Shown here: piece by piece, positions 6,805 to 14,054 of the stretch
How the letters are laid out: each line of letters starts with the position of its first letter
Numbering within the stretch: position 1 is the stretch's first letter
From: Chloroflexota bacterium
GTDB taxonomy: Bacteria; Chloroflexota; Limnocylindria; Limnocylindrales; CSP1-4
Direction of reading: 5' to 3'
NCBI GenBank assembly: GCA_017881915.1
Contig: JADGQK010000026.1
Span: 1 to 33,787, forward strand
Length of the DNA: 33,787 nt
Program-made: the position numbers and the translations under genes
The notes under the pieces: model-generated
Seen by the model: only the letters and a program-made list of their open reading frames with translations
Databases searched by the model: none
What the model was told of the DNA's origin: nothing

Positions 6805-7524
6805 TCAGGGCCCGACGGTCACGCTGGTCATCGGTACCGGATTGAGGGCGGCGTAGTCGGGATCTCCCGAATTCGGGAGGGCGGCGATCGCGTCGACCAC
6901 ATCCATCCCGGTGCTGACCTTGCCCAGGATGGCGTAGTTGTTGGCCTGGCTCAGCGACTGGGCAGCCGCTTCGTCCAGGACGATGAAGAACTGGTCCGCC
7001 TGCGAGTGTGCCTGCGCAGTGCGGGCCATTGCAACGGTGCCGCGAACGTAGTTCGTGGTCACCGGCTCGTCGGCGATGGTGTAGCCGAGGTCGCCCGAGC
7101 CCATCAGGGCCTGGTTCGCGGCCGACAGCTTGCCGTCGGCGCCGACCCGGCCGTACTGCCCGTCGCCACCCTGGATCACGAACCCGGGCACGAGCCGGCT
7201 GAAAACCACCCCGTTGTAGTAGCCGCAGGCGGCCAGGGCGACGAAGTTGCCGGTGGCGATCGGGGCCAGTGAGGCATCGATCCTGATCACGATCTTGCCC
7301 TTCGCCGTGGTGATCGTGACGGTCCGCGTCTGGCTGGCGGCGAGCGCCGGTGGCTGGCTGGTCGGGCACGTGCTGGTCGCGGCCGAGCTCGGTGGCGCGG
7401 CGACCTGGGAGGCCGGCCCGCCACCGATCGGGAGTCCTCCGCCGGCGGCACAGCCCCCCACGCTGAGTGTTGCGGCGAGGGCCAGGGCGCGGAGCGACCA
7501 GCTCCGGCGGCGGGAGGAGGACAT
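6805..7524 (-). CDS. Lipoprotein cyclophilin-type peptidyl-prolyl isomerase
   Basis: A 239-aa exported cyclophilin. The N-terminus is a lipoprotein signal (LRALALAATLSVGGC, lipobox VGGC), followed by a Gly/Pro/Ser linker to about residue 55 and a cyclophilin domain (about 65-239). Motifs are TTAKGKIVIRIDASLAPIAT, YYNGVVFSRLVPGFVIQGGD (catalytic Arg kept; FSR instead of FHR), GYTIADEPVTTNYVRGTVAMA, QADQFFIVLD and ILGKVSTGMDVVDAI. It probably folds secreted or lipoproteins outside the membrane. Its ATG overlaps the stop of the HisA-like gene upstream (ATGA), and gggaggagg lies just before the start. The pair with the cytosolic cyclophilin next door may be an old duplication. Confidence 0.93.
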   Translation of the reverse strand: MSSSRRRSWSLRALALAATLSVGGCAAGGGLPIGGGPASQVAAPPSSAATSTCPTSQPPALAASQTRTVTITTAKGKIVIRIDASLAPIATGNFVALAACGYYNGVVFSRLVPGFVIQGGDGQYGRVGADGKLSAANQALMGSGDLGYTIADEPVTTNYVRGTVAMARTAQAHSQADQFFIVLDEAAAQSLSQANNYAILGKVSTGMDVVDAIAALPNSGDPDYAALNPVPMTSVTVGP

Positions 7525-8225
7525 CAGGCGGCGGCCTCGAGTGCAGCGGGATAGTCGATCGCCCCCGACAGGAGCGCCTCGCCGAGAATGATGCCGTCCA
7601 CGCCGGCATCGCGCAGGCGGCCGATGCCGGCCAGGTCGCGCGCCCCGCCCGCGACGAACAGGTCGACGTCGTGCGTCCGGACGAGGTCGCTCAACAGGGC
7701 GAGGTCCGGTTCAGCGCCGCCGTGGGCCAGGACAAAGCGGCGCACTCCCAATTCGACCAGCTCCGCGACGAGCGAGGCCAAGGTCGGCACAGCCGGCCGC
7801 CGCCAGGGAAACGCGGCGAAGCGTTCCGGTCGGGGGTCGAGGCCCACCGCCAGCCAGTCGCCCGCGACGGCCAGCGATTCGCGCAGCAGGTCGGGTTGCT
7901 CGACGACGCTCATCGCCAGGACAACCCGGGTCGCGCCGGCGGCGAAGGCCAGCCGGATCTGATCGGCGCCTTCGACGCCGCCGGCAAGCTGGAGGGGTGT
8001 GGCGATCCGCGACGCCACCAGCCCAACTGCCTCGAGATTGACCGGCTGGCCGCTTCGGGCGCCGTCGAAGTCAACGAGGTGGATCAGTGGTGCGCCCAGC
8101 TCCACGAAATGGGCCGCGATTCGCTCGGCCCGATCCGTGGGCGCCCCGAGCCCGGCCGCCGCGCCGGGCCAGAAGACGATGCGCGAGCGACCCGCCTCAA
8201 GGTCGATCGACGGGATGACCTGCAC
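7524..8225 (-). CDS. Divergent HisA/HisF-related TIM-barrel protein
   Basis: A 233-aa (beta/alpha)8-barrel of the HisA/HisF family, starting at GTG. HisA isomerises ProFAR to PRFAR in histidine synthesis. The family core is kept: IPSIDLEAG with the first catalytic Asp at residue 8, IHLVDFDGA, LQLAGGVEGADQI, VGLDPR with Asp130 at the place of the second catalytic Asp, VAGGARDLAGI and GIILGEALLSG for phosphate binding. The usual TDxxRDG block is absent; RRFVLAHGGAEPD is found there. The N-terminal phosphate loop reads VFWPGAAAGLGAPTDR instead of the normal VRLxxGD. It sits between a peptidase and a cyclophilin, with no other his gene in view. True HisA activity is therefore uncertain, and the gene symbol is left blank. 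Confidence 0.8.
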   Translation of the reverse strand: MQVIPSIDLEAGRSRIVFWPGAAAGLGAPTDRAERIAAHFVELGAPLIHLVDFDGARSGQPVNLEAVGLVASRIATPLQLAGGVEGADQIRLAFAAGATRVVLAMSVVEQPDLLRESLAVAGDWLAVGLDPRPERFAAFPWRRPAVPTLASLVAELVELGVRRFVLAHGGAEPDLALLSDLVRTHDVDLFVAGGARDLAGIGRLRDAGVDGIILGEALLSGAIDYPAALEAAA

Positions 8226-8231
8226 GCTCGT

Positions 8232-9917
8232 TCAGGCGGGCGCCGAGCTGCCTTCGCCGGCAAATAGCCGGCGATGGAAGCTGATCGGAAGGCTGCCATT
8301 GCGCAGGAGTGCGTCGTGGAAGTCGCGCAGGCTGAAGGCGTCGCCCAGCCGGCGTCGCTCGTCCTCGCGGAGCTGGAGCAGGAGGACCTTGCCCAGCAGG
8401 TAGGACAGCTGGTAGGTCGGCGTATAGGTGTAACGCCGAACCTCGGCCCGGGCGTGGGCGTTCTCGAAGCCGGTCTGCTCGACCAGCCACGCGGTAGCCT
8501 CATCCACCCCGATCTCGCCCAGGTGCATCCGGACGTCGAGGATGATCCGGCAGGCTCGCCAGATCGCGTCGGTGTGCATGCTTAGCCGAAAGTTCGGTCC
8601 GGCGTCGAAGCCCTCTTCGCGCATCATCTGCTCCGAGTACATCCCCCAGCCCTCGACGAATTCGGGGGCCTGGGTGGTCAACCGGCTGAGGCTTGGGTGC
8701 CGCCCGGCCACGCACAGCTGCAGGTGGTGGCCGGGGTATGCCTCGTGGATGCTGGTGTTGCTGATCGAGCTTCGATTGTGCTCGCGCATCGCGCCCGGAT
8801 CGCCGTCCACCGACGGCGTGACGATGTAGATGCCCTGCGGGCTGAGGTCGAACTTGGGAGCGTCGAAGTAGGCCGCGAAAGGCATCACCCGGCGCAGGTA
8901 GTCCGGGGTAGGGATCACCTCGATCCGTTCGTCGGCGGGCACGCTGACGATGTCGTGCTCGATCAGGTAGCCGCGGGCCCGGAGCATGGCATCGCGATAG
9001 GCGTCGAGGGCCTCATCGAACGTGGCCGGATGATCCGACTTGAGCTGATCGATCACGCTGGCCTCGTCGATCGTCGGATCGACCTCGCGGGCGGCGGCGG
9101 TTCGAGCCGCCCGTTGGCGGCCGAGCTGCTCCCAGCCGATCTCGACAATTGCGTCGGCGTCCAGACCGTCGAAGGCCCGCCGGGCGACGAGCTCGTCATA
9201 GCGCTCGCGACCGAGCGGCCAGCTATCGACCGCCGTATCGAGCGTGCCTCGCAGGAATCCTTCGTAGTCGGCAACGGCAACCTTGGCCCGCTTGGCCGCT
9301 TCGGCCAACCGGCGCTGCTCGGGTTCGGGGAGCCCGCTGCCGGCGGCGACGATCTCGTCGAAGAAGGACGGCATCTCCCCGGCCGATTCGATCTCGAACT
9401 GCTGCCACAGGCGAACCTGGGGCACGGTCGCCCGGGTGCGATGCTCAGCCAGGAAGCGGGGGATGGCCTCGAGCCGGCCGGTGAGCGAGGCCAGGCGCTC
9501 CTGGAGCGGAGCAAAGTTCCGGGCGAACAGGCCGAAGAGGGGATCACCGATCCCATCCATCGCCATCGAGCGTCGCTCCCAGAGCCGCTGCTCCTCGAGG
9601 TCGAACAGCTCCAGGCCCAGGTTATGGACCTCGATGTCGCGCTCGAAGCGGACCTCGGCCGACAATTCCGACGGGTCGAGCGCCTCGATCGCACCGAGGT
9701 GGGCTCGGGCCTGGGCGACCTGGTCCTCGACGGCTTCGCGCGTCCCGTCCGGCAGGCGGTGGTCTTCGGTGTGGATCCCCAGGAACGTGGCTGCATCGGG
9801 ATGGGCGACGATCGAGCGCCGGAAGTTCGCTTCGACCAGGTCGTAGAAGTGTTCGTCAAGCGGGCCCGCCTGAGGCGCTGGCGCTGGGCGGCTGAGTGGG
9901 AAGGCGTCGAGGTTCAG
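8232..9917 (-). CDS. DUF885 family protein, predicted metallopeptidase
   Basis: A 561-aa protein of the DUF885 family. The signature HEAYPGHHLQL, a His/Glu metal-binding motif, lies about two-thirds along, followed by FVEGWGMYSEQMMREEGF, RLSMHTDAIWRACRIILDVRMH and a C-terminal PTYQLSYLLGK. The N-terminal half is helical (FYDLVEANFRRSIVAHPDAATFLGI). Family members are thought to be Zn-dependent carboxypeptidase-like enzymes, mostly uncharacterised. No ATG, GTG or TTG exists in this frame close to the N-terminal conserved part. The best start is CTG at 9917, overlapping the TGA of the upstream aldolase gene (CTGA), which implies coupled translation. It ends 6 nt before the HisA-like gene, so one transcript is likely. 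Confidence 0.88.
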   Translation of the reverse strand: MNLDAFPLSRPAPAPQAGPLDEHFYDLVEANFRRSIVAHPDAATFLGIHTEDHRLPDGTREAVEDQVAQARAHLGAIEALDPSELSAEVRFERDIEVHNLGLELFDLEEQRLWERRSMAMDGIGDPLFGLFARNFAPLQERLASLTGRLEAIPRFLAEHRTRATVPQVRLWQQFEIESAGEMPSFFDEIVAAGSGLPEPEQRRLAEAAKRAKVAVADYEGFLRGTLDTAVDSWPLGRERYDELVARRAFDGLDADAIVEIGWEQLGRQRAARTAAAREVDPTIDEASVIDQLKSDHPATFDEALDAYRDAMLRARGYLIEHDIVSVPADERIEVIPTPDYLRRVMPFAAYFDAPKFDLSPQGIYIVTPSVDGDPGAMREHNRSSISNTSIHEAYPGHHLQLCVAGRHPSLSRLTTQAPEFVEGWGMYSEQMMREEGFDAGPNFRLSMHTDAIWRACRIILDVRMHLGEIGVDEATAWLVEQTGFENAHARAEVRRYTYTPTYQLSYLLGKVLLLQLREDERRRLGDAFSLRDFHDALLRNGSLPISFHRRLFAGEGSSAPA

Positions 9918-11020
9918 TGCCGTGCGCCGACCAGGCCGGCCGTCTCCCTGAGAACTTCGCGGGTCGCCCGCAGGATCGCGGTCACGTCGGCCGAGGTCAC
10001 ATCGGCGTGGGTCACGGCTCGGACTGTGCCGTGGGGGTAGTCGGTCATCAGCACGTCGCGGGCCCTGAGGCCGTCCAGGAAGGCGGCCCGATCCCCGCGC
10101 ACGCGGAAGATCACGAAGTTCGTGCGCACCCGGTCCGGGTCCAGCAATCCCGGGCTGGGCTGGGCGATGCCGCCGGCCGATTCGATCCCGTCGAGCTCGG
10201 CCAGGCCCTCGGCCAGCCGTCGGGCGTTGGCGTGGTCGTCGGCCAAACGGTCGATCATCCCGTCCGGTCCATTGCCCAGAGCGACGAGGCCGGCCGCGGC
10301 CAGGATGCCCGCCTGGCGCATGCCGCCGCCAACAAGCTTCCGCCCGCGCCGCGCCCGCCAGATGAAGTCGCGCGAGCCCACGACCATCGAGCCGACCGGG
10401 CATCCGAGCCCCTTCGACAGGCAGAACGCGACCGAGTCGGCGGGGGCGGCGAGCTCCCGCGCGCTGACCGCCTGGGCCACCACGGCGTTGAAGAAGCGGG
10501 CGCCGTCAACGTGGAGCGGCACGCCCCGTTCGTGGGCGAGCGCCCCGACGACGGAGGTGTAGTCGACGCTGAGCGGCTGGCCCATCGAGTGGGCGTGGGT
10601 GTTCTCCAGGGTGACCAGCCCGGTCGTCGGTTCGTGGGGGTCCATCGGATCGCGGAAGGCGTCGGCGATCTCGGCCGGGTCGAGCGTGCCATCGGATCGC
10701 TCGCGCAGGGAGCGCACGGAGGTACCAACGATGACGGCGTGGCCGGCCGCCTCGTCGATCACGATGTGGCTCTCGGACGGTGCAATGGTCTCCTGGCCGC
10801 GCTGGAGGTGGGCCAGTTGCGCGACCAGGTTGGCCTGGGTTCCCGACGTCACGAACAGGCCGGCCTCCTTGCCCAGCAGGTCTGCCGCAAGCTCCTCCAG
10901 GGCATTGACGCTCGGGTCGTCACCCAGGACGTCGTCACCGACCTCCGCCGAGGCCATCGCCCGGCGCATCGCGTCGGTCGGGCGGGTCACAGTGTCGGAG
11001 CGAACGTCGATCAGGCTCAT
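9914..11020 (-). CDS. ltaE: Low-specificity L-threonine aldolase
   Basis: A 368-aa PLP-dependent fold-type I enzyme that cleaves L-threonine or allo-threonine to glycine and acetaldehyde. It begins MSLIDVRSDTVTRPTDAMR, the classic aldolase start (SDTVTxPT). Further motifs are GDDVLGDDPSVNALE, LFVTSGTQANLVA, PLHVDGARFFNA, and SVAFCLSKGLGCPVGSM with the PLP lysine at residue 203. The C-terminus has RTNFVIFRV and GTVRAVTHADVT. Length is normal. Sequence upstream in frame is not aldolase-like, and a TAGACT hexamer ends 8 nt before the ATG, so translation probably starts at or near the transcript's 5' end. It is the first gene of the five-gene leftward run ending in two cyclophilins. Confidence 0.94.
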   Translation of the reverse strand: MSLIDVRSDTVTRPTDAMRRAMASAEVGDDVLGDDPSVNALEELAADLLGKEAGLFVTSGTQANLVAQLAHLQRGQETIAPSESHIVIDEAAGHAVIVGTSVRSLRERSDGTLDPAEIADAFRDPMDPHEPTTGLVTLENTHAHSMGQPLSVDYTSVVGALAHERGVPLHVDGARFFNAVVAQAVSARELAAPADSVAFCLSKGLGCPVGSMVVGSRDFIWRARRGRKLVGGGMRQAGILAAAGLVALGNGPDGMIDRLADDHANARRLAEGLAELDGIESAGGIAQPSPGLLDPDRVRTNFVIFRVRGDRAAFLDGLRARDVLMTDYPHGTVRAVTHADVTSADVTAILRATREVLRETAGLVGARH

Positions 11021-11028
11021 CGGTGGCG

Positions 11029-11034
11029 AGTCTA
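11029..11034 (-). promoter_or_regulatory. -10-like element of the threonine aldolase operon
   Basis: TAGACT on the minus strand, 8 nt before the ATG at 11020. No Shine-Dalgarno lies between them, which fits a leaderless or near-leaderless mRNA. Confidence 0.5.
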
Positions 11035-11156
11035 CCGCGGCCTCACGCGCGGCGGTTACGCGCGCCGGCTGCGCGCGCCGGCAGGGCGGTTCCATGCCGG
11101 CAGGGCCCTCCTTCCGGTGAGCCAATCTGCGAGGTGCTATCCTTCCGGCTCGTCGC

Positions 11157-11233
11157 GGACCCGTGGTGTAGCGGCCCAACATGCCAGCCTGTCACGCTGG
11201 AGATCGCCGGTTCGAATCCGGTCGGGTCCGCCA
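11157..11233 (+). tRNA. tRNA-Asp (anticodon GTC)
   Basis: A complete cloverleaf: acceptor GGACCCG/CGGGTCC, anticodon stem CCAGC/GCTGG around loop CTGTCAC (anticodon GTC), T arm GCCGG-TTCGAAT-CCGGT, discriminator G and encoded CCA. A TATCCT hexamer (11138-11143) upstream is a plausible -10. An intrinsic terminator follows at 11250. Confidence 0.97.
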
Positions 11234-11249
11234 TCTTCGAATACACCTA

Positions 11250-11284
11250 CGCCCCGTCCGCCGCCCGGACGGGGCGTTCCTTTG
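11250..11284 (+). terminator. Intrinsic terminator of tRNA-Asp
   Basis: A perfect 11-bp GC-rich stem, cgccccgtccg (11250-11260) with cggacggggcg (11266-11276), and a 5-nt loop, followed by the T-rich ttccttt. This is the clearest factor-independent terminator in the window. Confidence 0.85.
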
Positions 11285-11305
11285 CCCGTGTCAGAATGCA
11301 CGACA

Positions 11306-13066
11306 ATGACGATTCCGCCGCGCCGCAGGGATCACGCTCATCCGATCCGCTCGGCGTCCCGCACGCGGAGCGTGGCCGGGCGGCGCCCCCGCGGCGGATG
11401 GGGCGGGCCGTCGTTCGGGTGGATCGCGGTCGTCACGATTGCCCTCGGCAGCCTGGCCACGATCGCGATCCTGCTCGGATCGTCAAGATCACCGACGACC
11501 GGGCTGCCTGGCTCCTCCGGCGGGTCGCCGGGTTCATCGGCGCTGATCGCCGACACCTCCGGCGCTCCGAGCGACCAGCCGTCCGGCTCCGCTCCCCTCG
11601 ACAGCTTCGGGTCCACAGGTCCCGGGGCGTCGGGTTCGGCGAATGGGCCGGTTGGAACCGTTCCGATCGTGCCGGTGGTGGACTTCCGATCCACCCTTCT
11701 GTCGGTCGGCGTGGTCGACGTCCGGGCGATCCTGAACGGCCACCAGGCGACGTTCACGAGCCTCGAGCTGGTCTCCACCGAAGCTGATCCGATCCTGGCG
11801 GCGATCGGGGTCGACCGCCCCGACGTCCCATCGCGGCTGATCCTTGTCGCCAGCGCGGCCGTGCTCGGCAAGGATCTGGCCGCTCACTCCGATCGCCTGG
11901 GGTTCATCCGGGCTGACGCCGTGACCCCGGCGGTCCGAGCCGTGGCCTGGGGCAGCCGGACCCTGTTCGGTGTCGACCGGGTCAGGAGCGCCGGGGCCTG
12001 GCAGCTCAACGCGGCCTTGCCGACGACGATCGGTGGCGCGGTCGCGTTCAAGCCGGCGGCGGTCTGGACCATCGTGGCGGGCGGCGACATCATGCTCGAC
12101 CGGGGTGTGGCCAAGGCCGTCACCGTGCAGAAGCGCGGGGTCGACTTCCCGTTCAGCGGTGGGACGGCCCGGATCACCGGCCGGCATTGCTGCTCGTCGC
12201 TCGGCTGGCCCACCGTGGTCGCGGTTCGAACCGGCAACGCCGGCGCCGTCCGAAACCTGCTCAAGAGCGCCGACCTGGCCGTGGCCAACTTCGAGAACCC
12301 GGCCCCCGACAACTTCAAGTACCACACCCAGGGCACCGTCTTCTCTGCCAACCCGCGCCTGATCGCCGGGCTGAAGGACGCTGGCATTGACTACGTCTCG
12401 CTCGGCAACAATCACATCGGCGATGCCGGACCGGTGGGCCTTCTCCAGACGCTGGCCAACCTCGACAAGTACGGTATCCGGCATAGTGGCGCGGGCAAGA
12501 ACCTGGCCGCCGCCCGAACTCCGGCGATCATGACGGTCGATGGGGTCAAGGTGGCGATCCTGTCGTACGACACGATCGCCAAGTACTACGCAGCGGGCTC
12601 GCACAAGGCCGGCAGCGCCCAGCTCACGGCGGCCAACGTCAAGGTGGACGTGGCCGCGGCCCGCAAGGCGGGCGCCCAGATCGTCATCGTCTATCCCCAC
12701 TGGGGCACCGAATACTCACCCCGACCGTTCTCCGCCGAGCAGAAGCTGGCCCACGCCGTGATCGACGCCGGGGCGGACATGATCATCGGCAACCATGCCC
12801 ACTGGGTCGGCGCGATGGAGATCTACAAGGGTCGTCCGATCTGGTACGCGCTGGGCAACTTCGTCTTCGACCAGGTCTGGTCCGAGCCGACGAGCGAGGG
12901 CCTGTTGCTCCAGCTGACGTTTCGCGGAACCCAGCTTGTCCAGGTTCGCCTCCAGCCCACGGTCATCCTCGATGGGGCGCAGCCGAACCTGCTCGACCCG
13001 GCCAGGGACGGGCGGGTGGTCCTCGGCCAGCTCTACGACGCCTCGGGCAAGATGCTCCCGTGGTGA
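11306..13066 (+). CDS. CapA-family (poly-gamma-glutamate synthesis-like) membrane-anchored protein
   Basis: A 586-aa protein. A basic N-terminus precedes one transmembrane helix (WIAVVTIALGSLATIAILLG, about 37-57), then a Gly/Ser/Pro linker (to about 115) and an unassigned region of about 130 residues. The CapA metallophosphatase-like domain runs from about 253 to 545: VAGGDIMLDRGV (256), SADLAVANFENP, YVSLGNNHIGDAG (367), VIVYPHWGTEY (464), MIIGNHAHWV (494) and IWYALGNFVFDQ. CapA proteins take part in export or anchoring of poly-gamma-glutamate, but the domain is also widespread in proteins of unknown role. No capB or capC is nearby, so the substrate is unknown. The ATG at 11306 follows the tRNA-Asp terminator; GTG 11288 is an alternative start. 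Confidence 0.87.
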   Translation: MTIPPRRRDHAHPIRSASRTRSVAGRRPRGGWGGPSFGWIAVVTIALGSLATIAILLGSSRSPTTGLPGSSGGSPGSSALIADTSGAPSDQPSGSAPLDSFGSTGPGASGSANGPVGTVPIVPVVDFRSTLLSVGVVDVRAILNGHQATFTSLELVSTEADPILAAIGVDRPDVPSRLILVASAAVLGKDLAAHSDRLGFIRADAVTPAVRAVAWGSRTLFGVDRVRSAGAWQLNAALPTTIGGAVAFKPAAVWTIVAGGDIMLDRGVAKAVTVQKRGVDFPFSGGTARITGRHCCSSLGWPTVVAVRTGNAGAVRNLLKSADLAVANFENPAPDNFKYHTQGTVFSANPRLIAGLKDAGIDYVSLGNNHIGDAGPVGLLQTLANLDKYGIRHSGAGKNLAAARTPAIMTVDGVKVAILSYDTIAKYYAAGSHKAGSAQLTAANVKVDVAAARKAGAQIVIVYPHWGTEYSPRPFSAEQKLAHAVIDAGADMIIGNHAHWVGAMEIYKGRPIWYALGNFVFDQVWSEPTSEGLLLQLTFRGTQLVQVRLQPTVILDGAQPNLLDPARDGRVVLGQLYDASGKMLPW

Positions 13067-13085
13067 GCCCGAGCCGGCGACCCGC

Positions 13086-13994
13086 TCAGGCCAGCCCGGC
13101 GAACAGGTCCGTCTCGGGGATCGAGGTGGGGACCCGCGACTCGCGCAGGATGTAGGACTCGGTTGACCAGGCCTCGCGCCACCCCTCGAGGCCGAGGAGC
13201 ATGAACGGGGACTCCAGGCTGATCTGAGTCACATGGCGTCGGATCGCCGCCCACTTCTGGTCGAGGTAATCGGCGATATCGACCCGGGTCGTGATCGCGG
13301 AATCGGAGACGGTCGCCCGATCCATGAATGCCGCGTGCTCGGCGAGCTGCTCGGGCGTGGCGTCCTCGGGCGGCAGCCAGAAGCTGCGCCGGCCGAGCTC
13401 GGCCATCCGCTCGTTCATCGAGTCACGCTGGGCTCGCGAGATCGCCTGCTCGTAGAGCTTCGCCGGAGCCCACGGCTCGAGGCCATCAGCGAGCTGCTCC
13501 GGGTAAGCCTCCGGATCTCCGGCCCGGAGGAAGGCACCGAGCCCGACGAGGTGGGTCCTGATGTGGTCGGGATGGCCATATCCGCCGAAGTCGTTGTAGG
13601 TCGTCATCACGTCCGGCTGGACCCGTCGGACGAACCAGACCAGGCGGCCGATTGCCTCGTCCAGGTTCGCCTGCCAGTAGTTCCGCGGATCGCGATTGCC
13701 CTCGTCGCCCATCATCCCGGAGTCGCGGTAGCCGAGGTTCTCCCATTCGGTCACGCCCAGCTCGGTCATCGCCGCTTCGAGCTCGGCCGCCCGGATCTCG
13801 CCCAGCCGGCGGTGATTGGCCGGGGTGTCCATCTCGGGCACGACGATCTCGCCCAGCTCGCCCCGTGTGCCGGTGACGAGGACGACCCGGCGACCCTCGG
13901 CAACGGCCCGGGCCATGGTGCCGCCGGTACCGATCGTCTCATCGTCGGGGTGGGCATGGACGGCCATCAGGGTCAGGCGGTGTTCGCTGTTCAT
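13086..13994 (-). CDS. PIG-L/LmbE-type Zn-dependent deacetylase, mycothiol conjugate amidase (Mca)-like
   Basis: A 302-aa enzyme of the PIG-L superfamily, which hydrolyses N-acyl glucosaminyl groups. The zinc motif AHPDDE is at residues 14-19 (ligands His15, Asp18), and the third ligand is likely the His of FGGYGHPDH. Other blocks are TGTRGELGEIV, ENLGYRDSGMMGDE and RVQPDVMTTYNDFGGYGHPDHIRTH. These closely match Mca and MshB of Actinobacteria, which act on mycothiol conjugates or on GlcNAc-Ins. Length suits Mca. Whether this organism makes mycothiol cannot be judged from the window. The start lacks a Shine-Dalgarno but has TACGAT six nt upstream. It diverges from the CoA-transferase gene over a 60-nt spacer. 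Confidence 0.87.
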   Translation of the reverse strand: MNSEHRLTLMAVHAHPDDETIGTGGTMARAVAEGRRVVLVTGTRGELGEIVVPEMDTPANHRRLGEIRAAELEAAMTELGVTEWENLGYRDSGMMGDEGNRDPRNYWQANLDEAIGRLVWFVRRVQPDVMTTYNDFGGYGHPDHIRTHLVGLGAFLRAGDPEAYPEQLADGLEPWAPAKLYEQAISRAQRDSMNERMAELGRRSFWLPPEDATPEQLAEHAAFMDRATVSDSAITTRVDIADYLDQKWAAIRRHVTQISLESPFMLLGLEGWREAWSTESYILRESRVPTSIPETDLFAGLA

Positions 13995-14000
13995 CGCGGC

Positions 14001-14006
14001 ATCGTA
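14001..14006 (-). promoter_or_regulatory. -10-like element of the Mca-like gene
   Basis: TACGAT on the minus strand with 6 nt between it and the ATG at 13994, consistent with leaderless transcription. Confidence 0.5.
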
Positions 14007-14041
14007 GACGAGAACCGATCCGCCGGCCCCCGACGCTCCTG

Positions 14042-14047
14042 TATCGT
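14042..14047 (+). promoter_or_regulatory. -10-like element of the CoA-transferase gene
   Basis: TATCGT with 7 nt between it and the ATG at 14055. No Shine-Dalgarno is present in the gap. Confidence 0.5.
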
Positions 14048-14054
14048 CGCTCCA

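Noticed and set aside
9918-10403. N-terminal extension of the DUF885 frame into the aldolase gene
   Set aside because: The extension is Arg/Pro/Gly-rich, overlaps the well-supported aldolase in another frame and has no family similarity.
9896-11305. Upstream extension of the CapA-like frame
   Set aside because: It runs antisense to the aldolase and through the tRNA-Asp gene and its terminator. Coding starts at 11306 (or possibly 11288).
13233-14054. Upstream extension of the CoA-transferase frame
   Set aside because: It is antisense to the Mca-like gene, and the family N-terminus begins just after 14055.
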